This document shows, piece by piece, positions 51,101-60,446 of a stretch of 64,000 bases of DNA. The translations under genes and the position numbers were made by a program. Source of the DNA: Odiellus spinosus (lineage: Eukaryota; Arthropoda; Arachnida; Opiliones; Phalangiidae); assembly GCA_963920705.1 (NCBI GenBank), contig OY987227.1:14735602-14799601 (forward strand). Reading direction: 5' to 3'. The notes below the pieces were generated by a model, which was not told the DNA's origin, searched no databases, and saw only the letters and a program-made list of their open reading frames with translations. Numbering within the stretch: the first letter of the stretch is position 1; each line of letters opens with the position of its first letter.

Positions 51101-54100
51101 GAAGTGACGTCAAAAAAAAACACCTAAATTGTAATAACGTCATATTCGGATAAGTAACACCTATAATCCATGTTATTGAAATTTCAAATGATTTCTAGAA
51201 ACCATGTTTCAAACGGCCGGAAGTTGACGTCAATGAAAGTAAAGGCTCGCTGTGTCGTCATATTATGATCGCTTGAAATATAACATAACCCTCAAAACTA
51301 GGTCTTTAAGCAACGAAACAAATAAACTTTATTAACAATATTGGTTTAGAAGGAAAGCGTTAAATCTCAACCTAAAATATTTGTCTTAGTTCATTGTTGA
51401 CTGATGACTCTTAAAGAATATTGGTAGATAAACCGCGAACATGTGACTATAAGTTAATCTAAGATATATTTAAAATCTTATCTTTAAGAGGTTATTGAAA
51501 TTATTAAGTAGTAATAAGACGGGGGATATGATAATTTCGCTTTCTGGCGTGAATCATACAAAGATATTAATTAAAATCCCTGCTACTGATATCAAAGTTT
51601 TTACATTTAATCAATTGGAAATTACGCCGGTCTTAAAATAATTTTCTAATGTATTGAGAAACGAAAATATTATGAAACTGAAATAATATTGGTAGTACGT
51701 TTAATATGCTTAAAGAGAATTGCATACCTCTAATATGGTTTAGTGTTCAAAGAATACAGCATTGATGCAAGGTCGAATTCTATAAATGTTAAACTAACAA
51801 TGTTAAAGACGAGGTTTGTTAAGCCTAACGATGAATATTGAATATATTTGTTTTTAGCTACCTAAGCCTAACATTCAATGTTGAATTACATTTTCAGTTT
51901 GCTATGGTTTTGTTTATTCCTACGTTTGCCTATATTTGCCGTTAGAGTACGCTTATTAACTGTAGATTTTGATATTCAGATAGGTAGTGTTAATTGTATT
52001 AGTCCTAGAGGTTTATCCACGTTTTAACAAATTTAAATTAAATAGTAGATCAATTATCAAAAATATATAATTTCAACCATTATAACAATCTGCCTTTAAT
52101 TTTGAAATTCAATCATATCTATACCATTGGGTCTTGAACACGATTGTAGGATGATGTTTACTAACTACACTTTATAGAAATTCGCGCCAAAAAAATAAAA
52201 AAAACAATTTACAAGAATAAGAACGCTGCCCTGACCCAGATTAAACTTGTACAACGAAGCCAAGATGCTATAATAAACGAAAAAGCCTGGTCCTCCTTAT
52301 GTGGATATGTATGCGAAGAAAACTAGGGTTCCTTCTCTACTTAAAATCAAGAAGGGGGAAGTAGAATAAAAAAAGAAAAATCTGCTGGCCCTCATAATCA
52401 AAAATCAGGCCTAGATTTCAACACGATACAAACTCTAGATGGTTCAAGAGATCTATAATTTAGTTTCTTAACGTTATAAGAAGGAAAAGTAACTATAGTA
52501 CGACTGATACTGAGTGCAAATTCGTACTCCATATTTTTTGATATCGAGGATAAAAAAAATGTCTTTCATATAGAATAAGCAGGAATGTGGGCACGCGCCA
52601 TATAAGTTATATACTTCTATCAAAGCAGGAACCGGTTTATAAATTCTATATACGAACGACCTCCTAAAAATTTGGCAACAGGAAATGTTTCCTCAATGGA
52701 AAGTTTCAAATGGAGGACGAAAAAGGAAAGTTAATTTTAGTGATAACAATTCTATTCGACAACAAAAATCTCGCGAGCTAAATCTCGAATGCACTAATTA
52801 TCTACTTCTAGAAAATTCTAGTTAATCTATAAGGTTTTGGTCGATCTTATCGGAGTTGAAATAAACTTAAGCTGAATTGGATTTTATTTACATGATTCTT
52901 GTAACAGAGTTTGATTAATTTAAAAACACTTAATATTTGAATATTTTGAGTTAGATCTTTAATAAACTGAAGTCAAGGACTTCTGCTAAAATTAATAATA
53001 TAATTCTAATAAAAAATCATATTTCTGCCTTTTCATACTCCCTTCAATCGGGGTAATTTGTTTTTTTAATTTTTCGGTTTTACTCAATTGGAGGTTGTTT
53101 TTTTATTTTTTAATTTTCTCCTCTTTAAATTTATAATTATGTGCCGGGTATAGGTAGTTTAATTAATCGAGCTGTTGATTAACGCGAGTTTTAAGTGGGG
53201 CAAGATTTTATATTGAAGAACAGGTTTAAATCCAATGTAGTTGTTATCAAAAATTATAGAATTTTTTTTTATTGTGAATTGAGTAATAATTTTAATTTTT
53301 CTAATAATTTTGAATTTCTCTGTACCTTTTCTGACATATTTGCCTAAGTTTGAAGATCATATAAAGCATTATAATTCTATGATAACGAAACTGTTTAACC
53401 ACGACGTGTGAAATGATATTTTTAACTAATTTTAATTTATAATTGGTTTAATTTTGAAGTTAAGGATTATGAGTGAATCAATGTGTTGATGTTGATAGAT
53501 ATTAGAATTCTAAAGATGTCATATGCTTCGAGCATAAAATAATAAAAACATTACGTCACACTCAATTAACCATCATATCTAAATCGGTGATTATTTAAAT
53601 AAGTTCCTTTTTATGGTAACAGCCATATTTATCTATGAATACTGATAAAATATCAATTGAATTGTATGATAATTATAAAGACCCAATTATCGTAAAAAAT
53701 AACTAAAAATCAACTGTTCCTGATGCTCAAAGTTGAGGTGGATTGATAAATAATAAATTTGGGACAATTACTCCTTGAAAAAAAATAGGAGTATATCAGT
53801 TCTCACCTTTTAGAGATAATAAAATACAGAAACCTTGAGGATACATAAACACGATAAATTTATAATTTTTTTAAAAACAATTAAGATATCCTCCCCAGTC
53901 CCCATCAACCTAAGAGACTAAAGGCCCGTTTACAAAAGAGCGGAAAGCTTAAGCGTAAGCCGATGCATGGAACAATAACAAGAGGAGGCATAGTTTCCAA
54001 AATCTCATTTTTAAACGATGTATGAACCTATGCCTCCTGTTGTTATTGCTCCATGCATCGGCTTACGCTTCAGCTTTCCGCTCTTTTGTAAACGGGCCTT

Positions 54101-56039
54101 TAGATGTTAAATCATATAGATATAAAGAATTCTGTCCTTCGATACAAGTACATGCCGGCTTAGTCTTAAACCATATTAAGATTCGCGCCATTAACCATCT
54201 TACACGTTCCCAATTAATAAATTCTTACTCGAAACTTTTCCTCCATAAAGAATTGACCTTCTCTTTTCAAAATAACGAGTTTGAAACTAGCTAGGTCCAA
54301 GATAAGCTTTCAAACTTAATCTTTAAACACGAGATTTAACATTACGTATTAATACTCTTTAGCTTTTTCTATTTCGTAAACTCTTATGAATTAAAGTTGT
54401 TAAAAGCAAAAGAAACTGTTGATGCGTATGATTAGGATTTGTAAGTTTTTTTTGTTGTCATATAGGAAGTTTCGTAACTTTCCTCTTGTTTTAGTTAATT
54501 GTTATATAGAAAATATATTTCTCTCATTAATTCTAAGGAATATTTTTGTATACGGTAAAATGATTATTGGTGTCACGGTAAGACACTATAGGGAAAAAAA
54601 AATAATGTCTTTTTATCATCATACAGCGTACGTAACTTTAAAAATTCATTCATACAGTTAGAATTGGGAGAAATTACGAAATCTTACGTATATTTTTTGG
54701 GGAAGTTTTTAAGATATAACAAAAGCTAGGGGGATTGATATACGATATTATAGCTCGTAAGGGATGAAAGTAGTTTTGCAAACTAAATTTGTTTATGAAT
54801 ATATAGTATTTTTAAGATATGTGTACGAATAACTTCAAGGAAGATTTAAGAAAATTCTATTCATAAAAATTATACGAGAAGAAAATTGAGGTCGTATGTA
54901 ACCGTTGATCCCATAATTTGGTTGTAGCGTATGAATGAATGTAAATTTTATTAGGTTTTACGTCGTTATGGCATTTTCCTTATATATTAGGCTTTGAACA
55001 ATTCATTTTTCAAAGTTTACTTTGTAGCCATTTAAATAATAGAAGTTAATATAATTATATACTTGGGTATTATTAAAATCATATTAAAAACAGAGGTGGA
55101 ATGATTCGCAAGGTTAAAACTAGTACAGAAGTAAACACTGATATAGTGGTAGTTTTAGATCACGTGATATATTACTGATAAACCGATGGGGAATTTTGTA
55201 CATGCACTTGATTAAACACTATGATAGTGAAATAAGATTTTGCAACGTTTGTACTTCAACATATGTGGCAGTTTTCAAGCCGATTTAATGATATATTACT
55301 CTGAAGAATAATGTATCAGTTTTAACGTATAAAATTCTATACTTATTCATTATGAATATGGTACCCGATCTCACCAACAATGAAAATGATATTAATTTAT
55401 AAGAACTTATTTAACTTCGGCTCTAAATTAATAGAAGCCTCAAGTACCCTGTTTATTTTGGCCATACGCGTTTAAGTAAGGTGTCCCTTAACTTATATTT
55501 TAATACAATATACAATTCTTACCTTCTAAGATGAAGATGTTCTTTAAGTTAAGTTCGGACTGTAGACATTTGGCGACAAAAATGGCCATTGAGTCCTCGT
55601 TGGGGGCTTGAACGGATGGGCAGTTGCGAGTTCCAATGGCGTGTTGCGGGCAGAATTTCTGTTCGTCGTAAAGGACCACTGGATAGCTGGTACCATCGGC
55701 TAGACTTTCTCTGATGTCGGCAGAAGGTACCACGGTCCTCAAAGGTAACCGTCCACCGTTCCTTCGTCTAAGTATGGCCGGACAGTGAACGTTGATGGCG
55801 CCGTGAATGTGACTCTTGTTGTAGGCCAAGAAGGGCCGGCAGTCCAAAAGTAATAGACCCGAATTGGGCGTCAATGACACTGTCCCGGGTTCGGGTCGGT
55901 TTTCGCGACCATCGGCGCCGTTTTGAATCATGAAAATTTTTAGTCTCTCGGACGACAGAGCTTGTAGGGCAGACATGTTATTTTCCTGGCCCCGCTCCTG
56001 GCCGAACCTATGCCGCGTTCGACGACAAACGGACGGCAT
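37897..56039 (-). CDS. DUSP1/2/4-like: MAP-kinase phosphatase, DUSP1/2/4-type, four coding exons
   Basis: The spliced product is 442 residues: join of 56039-55523, 41751-41579, 41488-41269 and 38315-37897 on the minus strand. Every junction is GT-AG and in frame (phases 1, 0, 1). Order: N-terminal rhodanese/CH2 domain (about 22-185) with LLLLDCRPF at 62-70 and a kinase-interaction RRR at 91-93; variable linker (about 190-230); dual-specificity phosphatase domain (about 231-370) opening DSPVEILPHLFLG, with general-acid Asp286 and catalytic loop HCRAGISRS (Cys317, Arg323); then a Ser/Thr-Pro-rich tail. Proteins of this family remove phosphate from Thr and Tyr of the MAPK activation loop; DUSP1/2/4/5 members are nuclear and act as inducible feedback regulators. 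The length is a little over vertebrate DUSP1/DUSP4 (about 367-394). The domain spacing around exons 3 and 4 matches DUSP1 as I recall it. Whether it is the single ancestor-like copy of DUSP1/2/4/5 is inferred. The Drosophila puckered and Mkp3 types fit less well. Confidence 0.93.
38391..38525. repeat. Dispersed repeat shared with intron 1, copy in intron 3
   Basis: ACCGACTACGCAATTACGG, GATTACAGTCTTTGGAAATG and TAAATACGTAGCCAGTTACG, then TACAGTTAAAGCTA, match the segment at 45361-45500 in the same order and orientation. Confidence 0.6.
38716..38748 (+). repeat. Homopolymer T tract
   Basis: About 33 T in a row in intron 3, the longest of several such tracts. Others: A at about 2914-2949 and 42628-42650, T at about 17452-17471, A at about 48123-48145. 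Read on the minus strand it is an A tract, so it might be the tail of a retroposed sequence, but no body is recognised. Confidence 0.9.
40250..40770. promoter_or_regulatory. GC-richer block with CRE in intron 3
   Basis: This stretch is richer in G+C and CpG than the rest of the intron and contains TTGACGTCACG at about 40490-40500, with TATATA at about 40410 downstream of it on the minus strand. It could be an enhancer or an internal promoter giving a product lacking the rhodanese domain. No protein is recognised in its frames. Low confidence. Confidence 0.25.
41269..41488 (-). CDS. DUSP1/2/4-like: Coding exon 3: first half of the phosphatase domain
   Basis: 220 bases, residues 231-303 plus one base. 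Acceptor CGCTAG ends at 41489; donor ATCG|GTAAGAAT has its GT at 41268-41267. The translation DSPVEILPHLFLGDAHHASR, then GITALLNVS and CPNHFE, follows the DUSP core closely. YKSIPVQDTGSEDI contains Asp286, the expected general acid of the catalytic cycle, and SWFEEAIRFI is the helix before the P-loop. The exon ends in phase 1 exactly where the family continues into the catalytic loop region. Confidence 0.94.
41579..41751 (-). CDS. DUSP1/2/4-like: Coding exon 2: end of rhodanese domain and linker
   Basis: 173 bases. The acceptor TTTTGATAG ends at 41752 and the donor CCCCAG|GTAAAT starts at 41578. Joined to exon 1 it restores ILEGGYQDFHFHYPSLC, the conserved end of the CH2/rhodanese domain (family form: GGYEAF...P.LC). 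The remaining residues (about 190-230) are a Ser/Asn/Gly-rich linker with no recognisable fold, as is usual between the two domains. Phase 1 in, phase 0 out. Intron 2 behind it is only 89 bp, against 13.8 kb for intron 1. Confidence 0.92.
42127..42262. repeat. GAACTCAGGTGTACA repeat, copy 1
   Basis: ACTCAGGTGTACAAAATTAT, GAACTCTTTGCACTGTC and AAAGCTGAACTCAG occur twice within the segment. A copy in the opposite orientation lies at 43240-43362. Confidence 0.55.
43240..43362. repeat. GAACTCAGGTGTACA repeat, inverted copy 2
   Basis: Read on the minus strand: GAACTCAGGTGTATTACAAA, CAACTCTTTGACC, TGTACTGTCAAATCTGAACT. These are the same words in the same order as 42127-42262. The pair forms an inverted repeat with about 1 kb between copies. 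Confidence 0.5.
43771..44600. repeat. Degenerate repeat cluster with E2F-like sites in intron 1
   Basis: TTTTCCCGC-type cores recur at 43771, 44012, 44195, 44321 and 44549, with TTTGGCGCGAAA at 44366 and the perfect palindrome ATTTGGCGCCAAAT at 44484-44497. Several cores are preceded by GTGGTAAA and followed 23-27 bases later by GTGAGAAA (44041, 44222, 44351, 44574), so they are units of one degenerate repeat with irregular spacing (about 130-225 bp). TTTSSCGC is the E2F consensus. Whether E2F binds is unknown. Confidence 0.5.
45361..45500. repeat. Dispersed repeat shared with intron 3, copy in intron 1
   Basis: ACCGATTACGTAACTGATTA, CAGCTTTGGTAATGGTAAAT and ACGTAACAATTTACGTAATC, then TACAGTTAAAACTA, pair with 38391-38525. 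Confidence 0.6.
48229..48435. repeat. Imperfect direct duplication in intron 1, about 141-bp period
   Basis: CAATTCAAGTTTATATCATTGTTAA with TATTTCTAACCTA, then TAAAATAA, recurs as CAATATAAGTGTATACTATCGTTAA-like sequence with the same inner word. Divergence is moderate. Confidence 0.45.
48950..49142. mobile_element. Family K foldback element, diverged copy in intron 1
   Basis: CATAAGCATCCTCTAATGTC at the left and GTTTGCCGTTAGCGGACACT at the right correspond to the arms of 26653-26878, as do GGAACTAACA and GTGTTAGTTAC inside. More diverged than that copy. Confidence 0.6.
50250..50735. repeat. Tandem AAGCCTAAC repeat, 33-bp then 39-bp units
   Basis: From about 50266 to 50560, units of about 33 bp carry TTAAGCCTAACATTGAATT and a CTTCTTCAGGTTG spacer. 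From about 50590 to 50715 the unit changes to 39 bp with CGCTAAGCCTAACGCGAAAT. Scattered single units follow at about 50810, 50885, 50915, 51818 and 51862. The first block is open in two frames because 33 is divisible by three. Confidence 0.85.
51099..51232. promoter_or_regulatory. Paired ETS-CRE composite motifs in intron 1
   Basis: CGGAAGTGACGTCA (51099-51112) and CCGGAAGTTGACGTCA (51217-51232) each place an ETS core (GGAAGT) next to a full cAMP/ATF response element (TGACGTCA). Further CRE half-like sites (TAACGTCATAT and TCGTCATAT) follow each one, so the segment looks like a diverged duplication of about 118 bp. ETS factors are ERK targets and CREB/ATF factors respond to stress kinases, which would suit feedback control of a MAPK phosphatase. 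Function is inferred. Confidence 0.4.
51900..51975. mobile_element. Family K half-element fragment
   Basis: TTTGCCGTTAGAGTACGCTT and the flanking ATTTTGATATTC resemble one arm of family K (26653-26878). The partner arm is absent. Confidence 0.4.
53921..54100. mobile_element. Family D hairpin element, 180 bp, flanked by TA
   Basis: The two arms of about 80 bp differ at only a few positions. The outer part AAGGCCCGTTTACAAAAGAG is exact at both ends, and GTAAGCCGATGCATGGA recurs in both. The loop is about 20 bases. TA stands at both borders, as for Tc1/mariner-type insertions. The open frame 54022-54294 overlaps one arm and is not a gene. Confidence 0.75.
55523..56039 (-). CDS. DUSP1/2/4-like: Coding exon 1: rhodanese/CH2 domain of the MAP-kinase phosphatase
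   Basis: Codes for residues 1-172 plus one base of codon 173. An in-frame TAG stands directly before the ATG at 56039, so this is the first possible Met in this exon. Met22 (before SALQALSSERLKIF) is a second candidate and aligns better with the usual family start. The exon carries LLLLDCRPFLAYNKSHIHGA, the typical rhodanese strand and loop; the rhodanese cysteine position is non-catalytic in this family. ILRRRNGG follows, with the arginine cluster that docks on the acidic MAPK groove. The exon stops after NIFILE at a strong donor, AAG|GTAAGAAT, whose GT is at 55522-55521. If the frame is read through it ends after seven more residues, so splicing is needed. Base composition is clearly GC-richer than the flanks. 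Confidence 0.93.
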
Positions 56040-56453
56040 CTAAACTCTTAGATTTACGCGACCGACGGTTCGGTTAACGTAGCTATACTTTGCCGATATT
56101 TGGCGTAGTAACTAGCGAAATGGAGTTGTAAAGTTTCTAAACACTGTTCTAGAAGAGCGAGTGAACTTAGGAGTTAACCTAATGAAAGTTTCGGCACGCC
56201 AGAGTTTTGTTTTTGTCCTATGGAGACCGAGGTTTTCAGACCCGTACGTCGTAACTCTCGTTCTCGTAGTAACTATGGATCCTCTCTGACTTTATCGAGC
56301 TGGTTCCTTATGTTCAATCCCCTCTTTCTGCCCACCCCGTAAGCCGCGTTCTCTCATTCATAGAAGCGTTGAAGCCTCCCTATGAATGGCCGATTCACTT
56401 CCTGGGAAAATGTGTACTCCTCCGCGTCGGGAATTATTAATATCGATGGCGCC

Positions 56454-56459
56454 TTTATA
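56454..56459 (-). promoter_or_regulatory. Candidate TATA box of the phosphatase gene
   Basis: On the minus strand the sequence GACTATAAAGGCGCC gives TATAAA in a GC-rich setting, about 415 bases upstream of the ATG at 56039. Transcription would be expected to start about 30 bases further, near 56425. The leader would then hold two upstream ATGs, at 56361 and 56357, opening short frames of 15 and 21 codons that end at 56314 and 56292, well before the main start. A TTCTAGAA heat-shock-like half-site pair lies at 56147-56154 in the leader. The TATA placement is inferred from sequence alone; an intron in the leader cannot be excluded. Confidence 0.45.
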
Positions 56460-56499
56460 GTCCTCTCTTTACGCGGAAACAGTTTCGTTACTTAACGGG

Positions 56500-59380
56500 T
56501 TGTTATCGAAATCCCTTAATGGCTTATGGTGACAAATTTACCCATATTTAATTCGTTGAAACGATGTTTAGGCATAATTTAACGGAAAATATATCACTTA
56601 GAAATAGGAGGCGCAAGAATACTAATGGATTTACATTGTGGGGGACTGGGGGAACACGTCAAGGGGGGCTTGGGTTTTACTCGCCTCCTTTTAGAATGAA
56701 TGAATGAAAGGGTTTACTTCCCTATTTTTGTGGATTTCTTTTCAGTTTTAAGGCTAGATCGATAGATTATTCAAAATTTATGGCATTGTTTCCAGCTTAT
56801 CTCATTCATACTGTGTGGCTTATAATACAGAAACCTTTACATTTGAAATTATTTAATGTGTTCTAAATTTTTTTTTTTTTTGGATTAAATGAGGTGTGAA
56901 AATTAATATTTGCCCCATCAGATTTAAAACTAAATTATTAATAAATTATTTTTCATAAAAGTTTACAATTAGCACTAGAAAAAGGCTTAGTAAATTTAAA
57001 AATAGCGGATTTTTTATTTATTTTTTATCTGCTCGAAGCGCCATCTCCTAACAAAAGTCTGAAACTTAAGCAGCCGGCTCATTTTCTAAGCGCACGTCAG
57101 CGTTCGAAGCCTAGGTCTGTTATTGAAGTTGAGAATTTTACGGTGCGTCCAAAGTTTGTGTTTAATTTAAATATATAGATTACCACATAACCTTTTATTA
57201 CTATCAAAAACATCTAATGGCATTCGACGTTCGAAGGTAATTATTATTTTGAAATTGGTAGTGTTATATGTTCATTTTAATGCGTATGAACGGGTTACCA
57301 ACTAAGCCTAATGTTTCGATAACTAGTGTTTAACTAGGCCTAAAAGCGTGTAAGTCTAAAATATGTCTTATGCCATGTGGCAGTTACGAAAGCAAAATCA
57401 AATACATATTCTTCAAAATGATAAAATGAGAAATTCAATTTTATCTTAAGTGTTCCAAAGGCGGCTTGGTATCGTGCATGGATCCTCGTTTACCGCAGGA
57501 TTTTATGTAACAGAGCTATTACTAAGTATAATTCAATTAGTTTAAGCCACAATTTGGTAAAATAACTAACGCAATCATGTTGTAAACCACTCTGCTACGT
57601 ACAATTTAGATAAAAAGTTAAAACTAAGATTACAATTTTGAAACTGCGATTGTAGATAGTACGAGTTCAGATTAAATTATTAATTACTATTATAATCAAT
57701 GTAGGTTTACATTTTGCAATAATGTTGTCCTTTCTCGCAAAAGCAATGATAATTAAGCAATTAATTTACCAAATTTGTGTAAATAACAAATAATTCTAAA
57801 TTACGTTTCACGCTACAAATAAACAAATTTATTTGAAAGGTGAATATTTACTCCGGCAACATTAAGATCGTAGTTGACTTTTATTTCTTTATCACTCTTA
57901 CTTCTTTTAAGGAAAATACTGATTTAGGTTAATTTTATTTATATTGATAAGTAAAATAAATACTTGAGAGAAGATCAGGTTCCCACAGTATTTGTCAAGC
58001 GTGACCCTTTCAAAATTTTCTTCTAGTTTTTTAAGGGGGGGTTTGTTTTATTGCACGGTTGGTTTTGTTCTTTGACTGTGCGGAAGCACGCCGAAAGAGC
58101 AAAGTTGCTGTTGCGAGGTCTCTCGACCTTTACTATCGTTTCTTTAAGCGTCTCGGCTTGTCTCAAGAAGTAATGAAGAAAATACACCCACTACATTGAC
58201 CAGGAGTTAATAGAGTCAGGGCACCCTGAAATTTCGTTAACTTTTTTCTTCACAAATCTTTGCTAAGTCCTCTGAAAAAAAAATCGCATGGCTACTTTGG
58301 CGTGCAACGCAACGCTAAAAAAGAGTAGTGATGCAATAATGCTTGTCCACTCTTCTTGCCATACGGTTAAAACTTTCTCACGGGTTTTTTTTCATTCATC
58401 TCTTTAACCGTATCCATTTTTTTTCTTTCATAATTTATAATTTGTTTAATTTAAATTTTAAGTGTGGCATGTTGTATCGCAGCGATGACATCTTGTTATG
58501 AAATAGGATATGGTTGAAATATTTGAATATTTGAGGTTTTAAATTTTAAATGAGTTTAAAATTAGATATTCGATACGTATATTTTATGACTATGTTTCCG
58601 TAGAAGTTTTAATGGATTCAGATTATATAATTAAAATTAATTTAAAGTTTTTAGGTTCAGATCTCAATTTTTTTTTACTGTTGTGGTAATTTTCTGGTAT
58701 ATATTTTGAATATTTTTAACGTTCTTTCCAAAAATGCTACAAAACATTCCCTACAGATTGCGTAAGAAATTCATTACAATCTTATTAACAACTTACTTTA
58801 AATTGAAATTTCAGTGTTTAAATCCGTACTTTCAACCTTTTAAGGTTGAAATTTAGTAAATGTAGAGCGGTATTCAAGATTCTGATGTTTCTTGATACAT
58901 AAGTGCACTTAAGCACCGTTCACAATCTCACACTAGAGACTTTTGTATTTTCAAATTCACTTTTTAAACCGATAACTGAAAATCTTTTGGCAAAGGCTCA
59001 TTTCAAATGGCTCATAATTTTACAGTAAAAGGTTTCAAAATATCTAGTGTGCATGTGAATTTTTGTTTGATATTTCTGGTTTTCTTTTTATTCCTAATCG
59101 TTAGTAATAAAACAATTTACAAATATATTTAAGCAGAAAATCTTACTGATACTCTGCAAGTAGTCTTAAATACTACTACTAATTATAAACTACTTAATTA
59201 GTCACATGCCATTGCCATGTAATACTAGTTTAAATTAAAGAGGTGTGGTGATTATGACACATTATCTCTTATACAATGTAACAGAGAATTTGCAGTCCTT
59301 TTAACTTAAATAGTAGGCTTAGCAAGGATCCATTTAGAGTTTCGAATCTTGTGGTTAAATAAGTATCTGGCCAATCACTT
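56500..59380. other. Non-coding stretch upstream of the phosphatase gene
   Basis: AT-rich with a GCGCCATCTCC word at about 57,040. No gene, RNA or clear repeat recognised. Confidence 0.4.
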
Positions 59381-59516
59381 ATACCCTCCTCAGACGAGGC
59401 GTAATTAGCCATTTTAATCAGATTTAACCGAGGTTTACGTAGCCTTCTCAGTTCTATAAACCTAGGTTAAATCTGATTAAACCGGGCTAATTACGCTTTG
59501 TCTGAAGATGGTATTA
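59381..59516. mobile_element. Family G palindromic element (about 135 bp)
   Basis: The left arm AGGCGTAATTAGCC, then TTTAATCAGATTTAACCGAG, is matched in reverse by AAGCGTAATTAGCCCGG and TTTAATCAGATTTAACCTAG. The arms are about 57 bp and the loop about 20. Only one copy is seen. Confidence 0.65.
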
Positions 59517-60446
59517 CAATCAATTTATAGAAAATTTTTGTTGTTGGACTTAATTCTGACAATAAATGGGAAATAAGTATTAGAACATTTAATACTTATT
59601 CCTAATCGTATTTGTTTTCATTAAAATCTCAACATTGTAATGTTTTATTTCCAGATTAGATATTTATCGAAAGATTCCCAAAGATCTGACCCAACCAACT
59701 TTAACCGGAGCCATAGTTTCTGTTTGCTGTTGTTTATTCATATTTCTACTGTTTTTCTCCGAATTGCTAGCATTCATTTCCACCGACGTGTAAGTACCAG
59801 TTTTATTTTTAATTTTAAAAATAAAGGGAATATGAAAGGGAAAACAATTCAAATAATAATTTCGTACCCTTTAATTAGTTTTCTAATTCCGGGTTATCAT
59901 GACTAATTTAAGAGTGAATGCAATTAAAATCTCAGTGATAGTAGTTCAGTAATAAATTAATTTCGCGCGTAGGGTTCTTTTCCCCTCTAATCCAAAATTT
60001 GTCTAATTAAGTATTAAAACTTCGCGAAGTAATCCAAACATTTACTGTAACCCCTATAGTTAAGCTTCATTGTATAAGGGCGGTACTTTTAAAGAAGCCC
60101 ACTAACTGGGGTTATTATTAACTTTTCGCTCAATATTTATCCCAATTAAAATTTTGCCTAGACATTTCGCTAATTAACAGAAGTCGTAATATTCAGATAT
60201 TTTAAAATTAGCCTTGAAGCTATTTTTAGAAATTATACTGGAGTAATTAATATTCCATTTGTATGTAAGTACAGTCTAAGAAATCTTACTTGGAAAGCTT
60301 ACTTTTACAGTGCTTTTGGTCACGTGATTAGATTAATTCTGTTTAAGGTAGTCTCACGTTCAGGGACTCGTCATTCCCTGACCGTGATGTTTACGCTTTG
60401 ACACTCTTGGATTTTCTAAAGGATGTATATATAATATGTGAGTTAG

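Larger units (their letters stand above)
41754..55522 (-). other. Intron 1 of the phosphatase gene (about 13.8 kb)
   Basis: Bounded by donor GT at 55522-55521 and acceptor AG at 41753-41752. It is AT-rich and holds repeats and candidate regulatory clusters listed separately: inverted copies of a GAACTCAGGTGTACA repeat (42.1 and 43.2 kb), an E2F-like cluster (43.8-44.6 kb), a family K element (48.95 kb), a tandem AAGCCTAAC repeat (50.3-50.7 kb), ETS-CRE motifs (51.1-51.2 kb) and a family D hairpin (53.9 kb). No additional coding exon is needed or recognised. Open frames such as 46651-46899 match nothing I know. Confidence 0.85.

Noticed and set aside
54022..54294. 90-residue open frame with a hydrophobic start like a signal peptide
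   Set aside because: Its first part is the arm of the family D hairpin; the rest matches nothing.
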